NCBI GenBank assembly: GCA_030248295.1 | Contig: JASANH010000626.1 | Span: forward strand, 992,001-1,056,000 | Origin: Mesodorylaimus sp. YZB2_4 | Lineage: Eukaryota; Nematoda; Enoplea; Dorylaimida; Dorylaimidae | DNA: 64,000 bases | Direction: 5' to 3' | In this document: piece by piece, positions 40,421-51,823 of the stretch | How positions within the stretch are numbered: the stretch's first letter is position 1 | How the letters are laid out: each line of letters begins with the position of its first letter | Made by a program: the position numbers and the translations under genes | Notes under the pieces: model-generated | Told to the model about the DNA's origin: nothing | Databases searched by the model: none | Seen by the model: the letters and a program-made list of their open reading frames with translations, nothing else

Positions 40421-41130
40421 GCCTTAGTGAGTTATCGATACAGCCTGTGGATAGAAAGAAGCCAAACGAGTATGCTGATAGAGTTGCAGCCAGATTGCAA
40501 GTCATGAAAACTATCATTAGGGACAACTTGCAAGAGGCACAAGAAAGACAAAAGAAACATTACGACAAATCTAAGGCGCATCATGAATTCCAAATCAATA
40601 AGCTTGTATGGTTACAGACAGTGCGGAAAGGATTAGGAGAAAAACTGCAGCCGAAATGGAATAGGCCGTACATATTGGTAGCCAAGCCGACAGTAGTAGA
40701 CAGCGTCATCCGCCTGTGGTCATGCCCAACAGGAAATAAAATCCTAGCCCATAACAACCGTCTAAAGCCATGCTATGCCCAATGGCAAGCGCCACCGACA
40801 GTCGATGAGGATGAAGAGGACGTGCTGCCAGGCCCATCACCCGTTGCAGAACAAAACTGAACACCGCAGCAAGTCCCAGATTCAAGACCACAAATATCAG
40901 AAGTTCCGCAATGTCAACCAGGTTTGAGAGCATTGCAAGAGCAGGACGCTATGGAAATAGTGCAGCAAGATGCTACACCAACTTTTGCCACGCGACCTAG
41001 ATCATCACAAGCAGAACTACTAAGAGCCACCGACGGTGAAAAGGCTTCGAACCATGAGGCTGAGCCAGTAGAGCCATCAGAACGAAGACAGCACACAACA
41101 AGTCAGAACCAGAACCACTGCACAGCATAA
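40421..41130 (+). mobile_element. Ty3/gypsy retrotransposon remnant: C-terminal end of integrase
   Basis: The plus-strand frame encodes the C-terminal end of an LTR-retrotransposon Pol: a helix preceding HYDKSKAHHEFQINKLVWL, then PKWNRPYILVAK and NRLKPCY, matching the GPF/Y-type module that follows the integrase core in Ty3/gypsy elements. An in-frame TGA at 40858-40860 is followed by 90 more open codons of Gln- and Glu-rich tail in the same frame. Everything upstream (gag, protease, RT, integrase core) is missing and no LTR was identified, so it is a dead 5'-truncated fragment. Confidence 0.8.
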
Positions 41131-41572
41131 ATGATCATGCCCTCGCCCAACGACCCTCGTCGACGACCACCGCTGATCAAGTAACAGCCACCCGACCAAG
41201 CTGATTACGACAAACTCCGCCAAAGACGCAACGATAGCAATCAGATGTCGGGTCAAGAAGGACGTGAGACGATCGCGGTCGACTCGTCTCAAACCTACGG
41301 CGTGTGCAACAAGTATCTTACGGTTTTTGGACACCTTTTTGGATTTGGCGCGTTTCTGACAATTCCTCTTTAGACTTCAGCAGAGATATAGTTCTTGCTG
41401 CCAGAGGATCCAGGTCATCCGCATAAACCACTAGATGCCTGAAGGTGCCAATATACTTCTTCATGCGCGCGCTGTACAGCACGCTTGATAAGTGAGCGTT
41501 TATACTGGCACGCTGGATACATCAGGAGGGACAAACTGGTCAAAGGACTGGACATTTTAGGGCAAGAGCAGC

Positions 41573-41913
41573 CATGCGGATGATACGAATTTCTCGGTGT
41601 TTGATGAAAATTCAGCAGGTCGTATCATGCACATCTATGAGCATTATGAAAGAGCCAGCGGGGCTACATTGAAAACAGCCAAGACAAAGATTCTGTGCCA
41701 AGGGAAGAAAAAGCCCGACAGCGCAGGACCTGAGCTGAGGCCCTTTGTGGTAGACAAGGTAAAAGTCTTGTTGTTGACTTTGGCTGGATGACACAGATAA
41801 TCGTCAATCATTCTTTCTGTGAATTTTTGTAAATCACTTCCAGGTGCAATTACTGACTCAAGATACCATAATTTTGAGAGAAAATATGTATTCGCTACAT
41901 TAGATCCTGCCAA
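41573..41913. mobile_element. Rearranged LINE reverse-transcriptase remnants, two convergent pieces
   Basis: The plus-strand frame from 41573 reads HADDTNFSVF followed by a helix and RASGATLKTAKTKI, which matches the catalytic palm (x-A-D-D) and the following part of a non-LTR retrotransposon RT. From 41913 downward the minus strand reads NTYFLSKLWYLESVIAP and MIDDYL, which matches the thumb region that should follow further downstream in the same protein. The two parts now face each other and meet near 41715, so the element has been inverted or recombined and cannot be functional. Confidence 0.6.
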
Positions 41914-44900
41914 ACAGGGAAACTTCTGAATGTGCTATCTTAATGCCTAATAAGGCGATGTGCTCCCGTATTTCAGTACAATTATCCGCTACTTCCATTC
42001 CCTCTTTTCTCGCAGTCTCGAGCCAAGACATTAACGCCATCCGCCGGGCAAACCTCTAATACAATTCTATCACATGCACTAGGTGCTAACTGGAGAAAAC
42101 AATTTGACTGAAAAATTAAGATTCTCGTGAAATGACACTCCGCACAAGGATTGATAAAATTAACCTGGTGACAAGAGTGAAAAGCGTCAAAAAGCAAACT
42201 GCAAGGTGGCAGTTGGTAAACACGATTTGCTTATCCGAGCACCCGCTGCTTACGTCATTTAGAATTTTTAACTGTCGCTGACGTCGAATAGCGCTCGTGC
42301 TAGAGCACATGTTCCTCACACACCCCTTGTCTATTCTGGCATTTAAACTGAAAAGCAAATACTTGTCTCACGAGTCGTAATCTCTGATAGCAGAATGCAG
42401 CTGATTTGCGCGTTTCACCCCACAAGGCTAGTGCAGTGCACAAAAATCTATGCAACACGAAAAAAACTCACGAGTTCTGGGTTGTATGAACTGTCTGACT
42501 CTGCAGCGAGGCACAACTTGTACGTAGGTCACGTGTAGCACAAACTGTTGGTTTTAGTTTCCTGAATGCTTTCTCTTTGAATTAACCTGACTCTTGATAA
42601 CGTAAATGGCAGGGCCTACGCGTGGGAACCATTTGCATGAGAAAATTGACCTAGAAACTAGATCCAAGGAAATGTCAATACTGGCGGATATGATGTGACC
42701 AGAAAGCATGGCCTAGATACGCAAGTTTTGCCCTTTTGAATCCGCTGGCGCCTCGTGAGAAAGTGGAAGTAGGTTGGTACTTGGAACAAGTGAGAAGCCC
42801 TTCTTAAATGCATGCGCGTATGTCATTGTTCTCTAATGTCTACTTGACGTCTAATTGCACCTGCCTGCTCTTTTCTGTGGAGTGCCCGTTGTGGGAGTAA
42901 TCTTTGCGTTCTTCGAAATTGTTTCTTCATTATTGGCTGCAAATTTAAAATTCTAGGCTCTTCTAAACTGACGGATGTCCATGAGGGATCGAGCAAGCTA
43001 GCAGTCGCGGCGTCATTTAATTTAAATTGCCATGACCTCATACAATTTTTACGAATAAGTTATTCAGGCGCCTTCGCCTTTTAGTGACGATGAGATCGCA
43101 GGCAATGCGGCTGGCGTGACCTGATGCCCTCAGAAGAAAATGAACGAGTTCTTTGAGTATGGCTTGATGTCATGAGAGATCTCGCTGCCATGCTCTTTCA
43201 AATTCCTCGTTATTTCATCCTTTAATTAAATAGAATGTCCTGGAATTCCCAAAGTTACCACACGTAAAACTTTTAGGGCACAAATTCTAGTCGTTTACAT
43301 AGTTGTTCAGACACTTACTGCTGAGTGTCCTCTTCGAGTTCACTAACCTGTTAGTGACTGGAACTGGTGCAATGTTTTACACGTGATCGTGACAAGGCGC
43401 TAATTCTGGTCATCTTGAGGCAAAGCTAACAAACATGCTGTTTTCACGTTTCTCAGCGTTTTGTTAGATTAATATGGGAGATATTGAAAGGGCAAAGGCA
43501 CGTTTTTCATTAGTCTGATTCAAGCAGGGATGAACCGAGAGTCAATGATTGATCATTCCGAGCGCCACGAATTAAATGATATTTCGACTGCTCTCTTTTT
43601 GCTCTTACTTCGTGACAGTCGACCGATGTTTTTCGATTGTACACCCCAATTAGGTCAGCGCGTGTGCCTAAGCTGGATAAACAGGCGTGATGGATGTCAA
43701 AAACATTTTGTATGAGGTTAACTACTTCAATTTTTCCAGCCATGTGTCTTCTCAGCTTCTTTTATATTGGCCAAATCATGCGTGGGATTGAGCTCGGACT
43801 TTGCCCGGCTCGAGTCTTCAATAATAAATGATAAAAGTTGTTTGGCGATTTGTCTTATAGCAGTGAAGGAATTAGTTTTTCTAGCTCTTACAGCTTGTTA
43901 AGGGAAACGCCTAAACGGAGTTTAAAGTCATTTCTCCGAGGCGCAATAAAAGACCAGACTGAGAGATGAAGTACGGTAACTTCGCAATGACTCTTTTTCT
44001 GAGTGATTGAACCGAGCTGATTGGATGGAAGATGGTATTTGAAAGGGATTATTTCGTAATCCTGATTGTGCTCGCTCTTGACAACAAAGCTATGACCATG
44101 ACTTCATGGAATCCGGCGACCCAATGCGTAATGAAAAACGGTGCCTCGGTCTAGCTAGTCGCTCAAGCGATCGTAAAAGACCTGCCTTGGCTGCTAAGAC
44201 GGACTGTTCTTAGCCGGTGAGCTAAAACGGGAGTACATTAGATTGGAGTCGATGAAAAAATACCCGACTCCTTTAGGCAAGAAAAGATTCCACTACTCAG
44301 TTTTCTAGGGCTTTCAGAAGAGCAATGTATAACTTCCAAGAGGAAATCCCGATGGCGCCACTTCCGTTGATTGGATCAACTTTTCTGGGGGACATGCTCT
44401 ATATATTAAAAGAGGCAAAGTTTACGAGTTTGTTATTTAATGACAGCCGAGTTCAATTTCGCACTTTTGGAATAGTGACGTCTATTTTTAGGCTTTTCCA
44501 TTTTTGATGATAGGAAATTGGAAAACAGACGTGTCTGCCACGTCATACACCTACATATACTTGCCCGCATGGACGGGTGGGAATACGCGAGTGCTTGCCA
44601 CCGTAGCCAATTCAACATTGGCCAGTGATCAGTGCTTTATACCTAAAAGCTTCATCTCTGGAGAAGATCCAATGGGATTCAAAAGAGAACGTAGCGGGTA
44701 ATTTTGGTGAGCTGAGCAGATATGGCGTACGTTCGCGATGGGCTGTGAGTAAGTGGGCGGAAATGAAATTGATCTCACATCAGCCAGCTTTTGCTTTTTA
44801 TCTGCCCAAACATTCTACCTTGCCAACTTTTTCGTACTCTATGCGACTAAGTCAATCGAGGCGAGACGCGTAGGCCGATGGCGTCAATCACATCCTCCGC

Positions 44901-45708
44901 AAAGCCAAAAAGTTGTGTGAACGTGAATGATGAAAAAACTCAGCCTTACTACGACCAGCTCATTGATGGTTTCGCTATCTTTTAGTTCACACAGGTGCAC
45001 AGCGGTTGCCCGGGATTCTTTACTTTACTCAGAAAAGACTGATCGCAGACCAGAAGACGCCGTGGAATTTGATATGTGCGGGATGCTTGGCCTTTCGAAG
45101 CAGGAAAAATTGAAGAGTCACACTCTTGGTATTTCAGGCTTTGACTTGAGGAATGCGGAATTCACCTTAAAATGGGTCAATCGCTCTAATCTATCCATTC
45201 AATCATGCTTGTGAACACGCGTGACCTCCATTAGCCAAATACGTGTTAGGTCAGCCGGGGACTGATGATTCGATAATGTGAGCTTCGAAGTCGGTTTTGA
45301 TCGGCAATTAGCTTTTTCGACTTGCAATTTGGCGCTTGAGTTGAAAAGGTCAATTGTGAATGGGAAAGACAAACACCCGCGGGGATTTCGCGGATAATAG
45401 GTCTGACCGTGGAAGGAATCGTGGTTTCACCCCAGGGCCCACTACGCGTTTCGACGCGGGCTTTCACATCACCGATGTTATTTCAATGCTGTACACGTGC
45501 CGTTTTTTCTAAACGTGTACTCGCTTCCAGGCAAGCCTAACCGTGCCTAGACCAGGCTCGACACTCCGCCCGTAAAAGCACAATCGGCTCCCTGGAAAGG
45601 AATCAAAGAAGTCAGAGAAGCCGTTTTTCGGGCAGCTAGACGGTTGGTCAAAAAGCGTCCCTGAAATCCTGTGCCATTAATTATTTTCATAAAAAGCCGC
45701 GAGTAACC
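41914..45708. other. Long stretch without a supported gene
   Basis: No conserved product on either strand. A small hairpin (GTACACGT / ACGTGTAC) lies at 45491-45520. The 5' regulatory region of the second hormone gene is expected in its last few hundred bases. Confidence 0.4.
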
Positions 45709-46294
45709 ATGAGAACAACGACTTACACGGGCCTGTGCTTGGTCTTACTGGGTGTGATAATGGTGGCACAAGCCCAGCTGTCGGCCTATCACATTCTGCC
45801 TAGACGTCAAGACATCGACCCCGAATGTCCGATCTATCAGGACGAGAATGCTCACATGACTTTCGACAGAGTCTGTGAAGGTAAGCGTATCCTATCTTGC
45901 AATCCCCGGCAACATATGACACGTCTATATTTCAGTATGCCACGAGATGTTCCGGCACCAGGACCCTAACTTCCGTGCCAAATGCAGGTAAGAGAGCTAT
46001 GATGAATGGGTGCACTTTTCCACGTCAAGCCTAGGGACCCAGACTGACGGACATGAGGGCACTCAAGTTCATTGTTGCCTGGCATGAGTGCTCGCATGTA
46101 TAATGCTGGGTCAAAGAACGAGGGGCGATCAGTCTCGGAATCTCCCACTCCACCCACACGGCCTTATGACCAGTATTTCCGTTTTCAGAAGCGATTGCTA
46201 TGAGAACGAGACGTTCGTGCTGTGCCTGAACGTCTTCAGTCGCAACGTGGAGGTGGGTTTGGCCAGCTCAGTCAAGCGAGGCGCGAGAAAGTGA
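45709..46294 (+). CDS. ITP/CHH-family neurohormone precursor, paralogue 2
   Basis: Secreted ITP/CHH-type hormone precursor. Exons 45709-45880, 45936-45987 and 46189-46294 join in phase (109 residues). A signal peptide (MRTTTYTGLCLVLLGVIM) is followed by a short spacer and a dibasic site (LPRR), so the mature peptide starts QDIDPEC. Six cysteines keep the family spacing except for a 14-residue fourth interval: C-x15-C-x2-C-x14-C-x3-C-x8-C, with FDRVCEVCHEMFR and CRSDCYENETFVLC. The core HQDPN(F/L)RAKCR is nearly identical to paralogue 1. Introns lie in the CE|VC codon and after CR; the latter is the conserved family position. The C-terminus ends SSVKRGARK, which could be trimmed at KR. Likely role, from the family: secretion from neuroendocrine cells to control ion and water balance or energy metabolism. 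Confidence 0.87.
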
Positions 46295-47345
46295 ATTAGA
46301 GGGAAGAATTCAAGATGAAAGCTGATGCAAGATCTCATTTTCAAGTCTATGATGCCAAAACAACCTGGTCATGTATTTCACTAAGGCTTCTGAATTGTAA
46401 TGCGTATAAACGCCGTAAACTGAACGAAGGCTTGGAGCTAATTAGTAAATTTGCAATCGGAATGTACGTTTTGTATTGCTAAGACAAAGCAGTCTGAACC
46501 TCGGCTGACACCCAAGGCACAACGCCAGGTCGAAATAGATGGTAGAAAAAGGAATGAAAGAATCGATTTCAGACAGCTTTTTTGGTCGCGCGAAAGTGCA
46601 ATAAGACGAATGATGTCTGCCTAGCTGCAATACCGACAAAGTGTCTTGGGACTTTGATGAGGGCGCTTTGGCGTTGTGTCTGCTGTCTACGTTTACAAAC
46701 TCGCCTCACAGGCACGATCTGGTCAGAGGATGTGAGGGAAGGCTGTAAGAGCAGATTCATCTTGTTCTAAACCATAGCGTACAAAACCAGCTCATCACAC
46801 ATATTCATCAGGGCAGCGCCAGCGTACTTCATCTCTTGTCTTATTTCCGACATACTCGTAGTACGTCCTGATGGCGGCAGGACCGATTATTATCTTTTCA
46901 TTCACGTACATATGTAAGTTGAATCTGCAGTTCTCTACCATTTTGCTTGCGTATACAGCATCATGAGATAACAACACAATTTATGAACATGAAACAGGTA
47001 TAGTCACCGGAAAACAAACTTATGGTGGCTATCTCTGGAAAGATGCCTCAGAGACCTTTCGAGTGCACACGATCCGTTTGCGACCCGTCTTTTGAGTGCA
47101 CTCTATTCTCGTGACCCTATAGTTCACATTGTCCTGCACATTGCGCGGCTGAAAAGTTGTTTATCAAAACATGGGACACAAGAAAATATAGAATGCTGTC
47201 AGTGACCCGGAATGAACCAAGGAAGGAATGATCCAGGGATATGGGTCGTCAGCGGGCCTAAAATAGTCCAGCTCGGAAAGTCTAGAAGGTGGTATTTTTC
47301 AGGCGCTCCAGAAAGGTGGTTAGAAGACTACTGTAAGCGGCGAGA
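46295..47345. other. Intergenic region
   Basis: No gene is supported. It separates the second hormone gene from the small secreted protein gene. Confidence 0.4.
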
Positions 47346-47828
47346 ATGACAAAGTCAATTGTCTTTCCTGTATTGCTGATTTGCCTCACAGTCGCCGTAC
47401 TGGGTAAGTAGATTATGTTGGACATTTGTATAGTGGAGCAAAGTTAAGCCCGAAGTATAGTTCGATGCGATGCGTCAAATAAGCGTGCGATGCGACACTT
47501 TTCGGTCAACTAACAATGTAAAAAGGTGCCTAAAACGTCGCATCGCAAGCTTATTTGACGCATCGCATCGAACTATACTTCCAGCTTAACAGTTTCAAAT
47601 GCCTGCAGATAGCTAGTCCGATCAAAAAACAGCTCTGTCGCTCTATTTTATCTCAGTTTCGTTCGAATTCGCGATGCCTCTGATTTTTACTCAGAGCCCT
47701 CCCCCCTCATTGCAGGTCAGTACAGTTCTGGTGGCGAGGAGGAGCCACCACCACCTCCCCCTTCGCCATCACCATCGTCGTCTACGCCTACGCCAAACGG
47801 AAACGCCACAGCTGCTACCAGTCAGTGA
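47346..47828 (+). CDS. Small secreted Pro/Ser/Thr-rich protein
   Basis: Two exons (47346-47403 and 47716-47828) join in phase: 56 residues. Exon 1 encodes a signal peptide (MTKSIVFPVLLICLTVAVLG). The mature part begins QYSSGGEEEPPPPPPSP and is made of acidic, Pro, Ser and Thr residues with one N-glycosylation site (NAT). There are no cysteines or dibasic sites, so it is more likely a glycosylated, disordered secreted peptide than a hormone. Both splice sites are good (GTAAGT; cattgcag). The 312-bp intron carries an inverted-repeat element. The gene is convergent with the M13 peptidase (377 bp apart). Confidence 0.6.
47443..47590. mobile_element. 148-bp hairpin element in an intron
   Basis: Two arms of about 53 bp (47443-47495 and 47538-47590) are near-perfect reverse complements, sharing AGTATAGTTCGATGCGATGC and the phrase GTCAAATAAGC, with a loop of about 40 bp. 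This is a full-length palindromic MITE or foldback structure. No target duplication is clear. Confidence 0.75.
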
Positions 47829-48204
47829 ATAATCTAGGAAATTCTGCTTCAGCTAAGAACCTTTTGCAGCTCCTCCAGCAACATCGAGAGCAGATAAGAA
47901 TGATTATGGAGAAGACAAGCAAAATGCACCAGGCGACGAGTTTGCAGACCGGAGAAGATAGTAGACAGGTTGATTGCACAAAGCCAGAACTGTTTTGTGG
48001 TAAATATTCCGATCATTATTTTGTCTGTTTTTGGTCTGGCTAGAATCCCTTTTGTAAGCCATGGAAAAGCAGTTTGCTCACAACAAAAACCAACTACATC
48101 GCTAGAAATTACAACAAAACGGTCAAAGTAATCTATAGCTACCACGCTATAGCCAAGACTCACTCGCTCACCACTTACAGGTCACACATGAATCCATGGC
48201 CTGA

Positions 48205-51200
48205 TTACCAAATATCGCAATGTTTTACGGGATACATGCGGTCGCCCTGTCTACATCCGAACGCTGTTGCGAAAGGTTCAAAGTTCTGCAGAGTGCCATT
48301 GACTCGACTTTTAGCCGGGCTGTGCTCGTTAGTGATGATTTGCGAGGCCAGCGCATCATCCGATTGAACAGTGCACCAGACATTTCCATAACTTAGAAAG
48401 AACAGTTGATCCATGGTGAACGATTCCATATTTGGAAGTCTGGGCTCTTCCCCATTCGAAGCTACGTAGGCCTTGTACGCTTGATAGGCAGCCTTGATGC
48501 CGCCGTTATCGGCTATGTTCTCGCCTTGAGTGTGCTCACCATTGATGCAAAGTGTGGGACCTAGGACAGGGTAGCAGAAGCTGCTGTATTGCTGCACTGC
48601 GCAGCTGGCCATGTCCTCGAAGCCTGACTGGCTTGCAGCACCCATCCACGTGTTCAGAGTGCCGTTGTAGTCGTATTGGACGCCTTGGTCGTCGAAACCG
48701 TGAGTCAATTCATGGCCCATCACTGAAACATTGGCCTGTGATCATTTCTGTAGTCCAGTCATATTGTCCTTAAGGTAAGACCAGTTAGAATCACAAAGAC
48801 ACCCGGCAAAGGACCTCAGCCATACTTTGCTGTAAGACCTCCTAGCACATGGTAAGTTACGCCCCTCCTGCCTCCTTACCAGCCCCGATCGCTCCATAAT
48901 TGACGGCCATTGGGAAATCGGAGCGATAGAATGGTGGATTGAGAATGGCAGCGGGAAGTGTAATGGAATTCCGTTCTGGTTGGTACCAGGCATTGACTGT
49001 GGCGGGCGACTGAAGGAACTCCGTGCGATCCGGTGCAGTGCTCAAGAGCTGCAGATTCTTGTCCCATTGGAAGTAGGCAAGGTCTAACACGAAGTTCATA
49101 AAATCAGTGTCCGGATTTAGTTGAATCTTGCTGTTGATCCAAGAGTAGTAGTTATCCAATTGGGTGTCATTTTTTATAAAGTCAGGGTAGCCCACATTCT
49201 TGACCAAGTAATAGATTTTTCTGATAGAAAGTAGTTTCGATAGATCATCCATCCACTGAAGTCCCGATAACTGGCCACGAAAGGCGGACAGAATCACGGA
49301 CACCATGACTCCAGCTTTCATACGCTCAGAATCGCTGAAGTACTTATCCACATACAAACGGCCGATAGCCCAAGGAAGGCTGTCCCTCACTTGTGACGCG
49401 CAGCTTGATTCGGGTGGCGGCAATGAGTCCTTTTCTGGCTCTATTTTTCGACGAAGCTCAGCAGTTAGAGCCCCGAATTCTGGTCCACCAAACAGCCGAT
49501 ATTGCATTACGAATCGCCAAAGTAGATAGTTGTAGACAACTCGGACACCGTCTGGTGTACTGTAGTTACCCAGAAGACTGGTCAGAGCAGTTTGATAGGA
49601 CGGTTCCGCTGCAATTAGAAGGTATTTAGGTCAGATTATCAAAACACCTGGTCACTTACTAATGATGACAGTCTGCAGCGTTTCCTTGTCCATCACGTGG
49701 CTAATGACTAATGCCTCCAGATAGCTCGTCCAGTTGATCGCTGGCCATTTCTCCTGCGCCTCCTTGGCCGTATTAGGGTTGTACATACTGCTCTGGTTCC
49801 TTTCTGCATCAGGCAGGACACTTATCAGGGCCAGCTGGTATTCCAGGTTAGCCATGTCATATACATCCTGCAGAACGAGTTGCGGGTCGACGGGCGTTTG
49901 AGTTATGTTGGCGAGAGTCATTGCGGTCGTGTTCATCGCTGCAGTCAACAATGCCATGATCTGATCTAGTATTGGTGTTCTATAGAGGGAGGCGGGAACT
50001 GTAAGAGTGGCTTGACTGATAAACATTCGGTGTCTGGATATGTTCCTCCAATCGATGTCGACCCCTGGGGTCAGCAACGTGGGCACCGTGTAGGTATTCA
50101 TTAGCGCACCCATCAGGTAAGACAGGTCGCCGTATGGGGCAGCGGGTCGTTTCCAGCTAGGAGTGATGATAGGCCAACCACCAAAACTGTTCAAAATACT
50201 CAGCAACCGTTTGGCACCTTCGTACTGGCTCGACTGGCTGGTGATGCAGGATTGGTAATAAAGGGCCGCCGTTCGAAGTGATTGAGGGCCGGTGGTGGGA
50301 GTGGCAGCCGGATAGTTGGCCAGGAGGTCTTGCATTTGGGAAACAATTTTGTCATCGAGCATTGAGAAATAGCTGACTTGCTCAGTGCCGTTGAGGGAAT
50401 GGGTTTGAATGAACTTATTGCACTGGAAGTCGAAAGAAATATGGGCGAGTACAGGGGGAAGTCATTATGATCTGATTTTGACATGAGGAGGCCCATCAGT
50501 CTGGCAGGGGAGACTTAAAACAGCGACTGCCGTGCGCCAACGTGGACGCCATGCGGAGAATCTCTTCAGCCTACATGTGCTCTACCATCTTCCTGCTACT
50601 CTCACGAGCACATGAATTTGTTCGCACTTACAGAAAATGCAAAGAAGTCATCGCAAGGATCGATGCTGGTATCGATAGCGCCGAGGAACATGCTAGCTGC
50701 GTCTTTCCAACCTTGCGACGTTGATACTGATGGTTGCGTTTGTTGGCCCATATTTGCTAAAAAGGTAAGTTTCTTATCGCTGCGGCAATGTTAGCACAGA
50801 CAAGGCGGGCAGGAAAGATTTGTCACTACTGTCATGACTCCTGACTCTAGACTAGCCTCATGACTCTACACAAGCAAGCTGGTTAATTGACATGGAGCAC
50901 GCCTGGAAGTCGCTATGTTTGACACTTACTGATTGTCATCATTGCCCAGTCATACTTTTCCGCAGCAGCGTAGCTTTCCAATTCAATTTGCAATGCTTTA
51001 GCGCTGGGGGCTTGCGGATTAGTCGAGTTGAAGATTGTGATGGTGAAATAAATGCGAATGCGATTAGCATCGTTGCTAAAACAGAGAAAGCTGAAGCTGC
51101 AGACAATGATGAGTTTTAGGAGATTCTTAGCGATTAGTGCGAGATTGAGCGACTTGAGCACGATTGTTTTTGACAAGAAGGCCACCTGGCCCTGTGTTTT

Positions 51201-51823
51201 TGTGTGTACATACGGTATCTACATGACCTGGGTGCACACGGTGTTCAGACGTACGTGAAATAAGCCGCATACGCGTAGGCGCCCTCGAATCTTTTGTCCA
51301 GTACCTGTTGTACCTAAAAAATTCTTTCCGTGTTTCACAAGTATTTCACACACGCCCCAGTCAGCCTCCACATACCTGAGACCTGTACAGCTCCTGCTTT
51401 CTCTGAAATTCACTCGAGCCAGGGCTACTCAGGTATATGTCCCACGCTGATGCTCTATCAGTAAACTGACCCTCGTATGTGTACACGTCTGAAATACGAA
51501 AGGTATAAGCCATTTCGACTAACGGGATAGATCGGATGGTACGAGTATTTACATATGGTGCCTACTTACAGGGGTACAAAGTCGGCACGCTTCCGGGCGA
51601 CGTGGTAGGGCCAACGATACCGCTTGTAGTAGCTGGTCTCTCAGTAGTAGCTGAAAGTGTTCTGCTCTCAAAAACAGTATTCTTGCTTGTCTGCGTCGAA
51701 GCAAGTCTTACCTGGCTCATCTTTTTCTTGCAGCACTTCAACCAGAATAACAATGGTCAAGATGAAAGTCCCTAGCAATAACAAACTCAAGATAACCCCC
51801 AGGCAAACCTTAGCATTAGCCAT
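48205..51823 (-). CDS. Membrane-anchored M13 (neprilysin-like) metallopeptidase with SEA-like domain
   Basis: Type II membrane zinc peptidase. Nine exons keep phase: 51823-51712, 51650-51570, 51488-51376, 51313-51255, 51075-50930, 50756-50632, 50422-49660, 49608-48880, 48722-48205; 881 residues. After a short cytoplasmic start (MANAKVC) comes one membrane helix, then a Thr/Ser/Pro linker, then about 100 residues that look like a SEA domain (VYTYEGQFTDRASAWD, later IRIYFTITIFN). The M13 part begins at DTSIDPCDDFFAFSC. It contains VNAWYQPERNSI (NAxY substrate motif), the zinc site GHELTHGFDDQG, ENIADNGG, and the C-terminus CDIW. All catalytic residues are present, so it should cleave extracellular peptides. 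A SEA-like insert is not part of ordinary neprilysins. The gene is convergent with the small secreted protein at 47.3-47.8 kb. Confidence 0.9.

Noticed and set aside
39192..41130. The 465-bp duplicated unit as LTRs of the gypsy element
   Set aside because: Both copies lie on the same side of the Pol fragment and adjoin each other, so they do not flank it.
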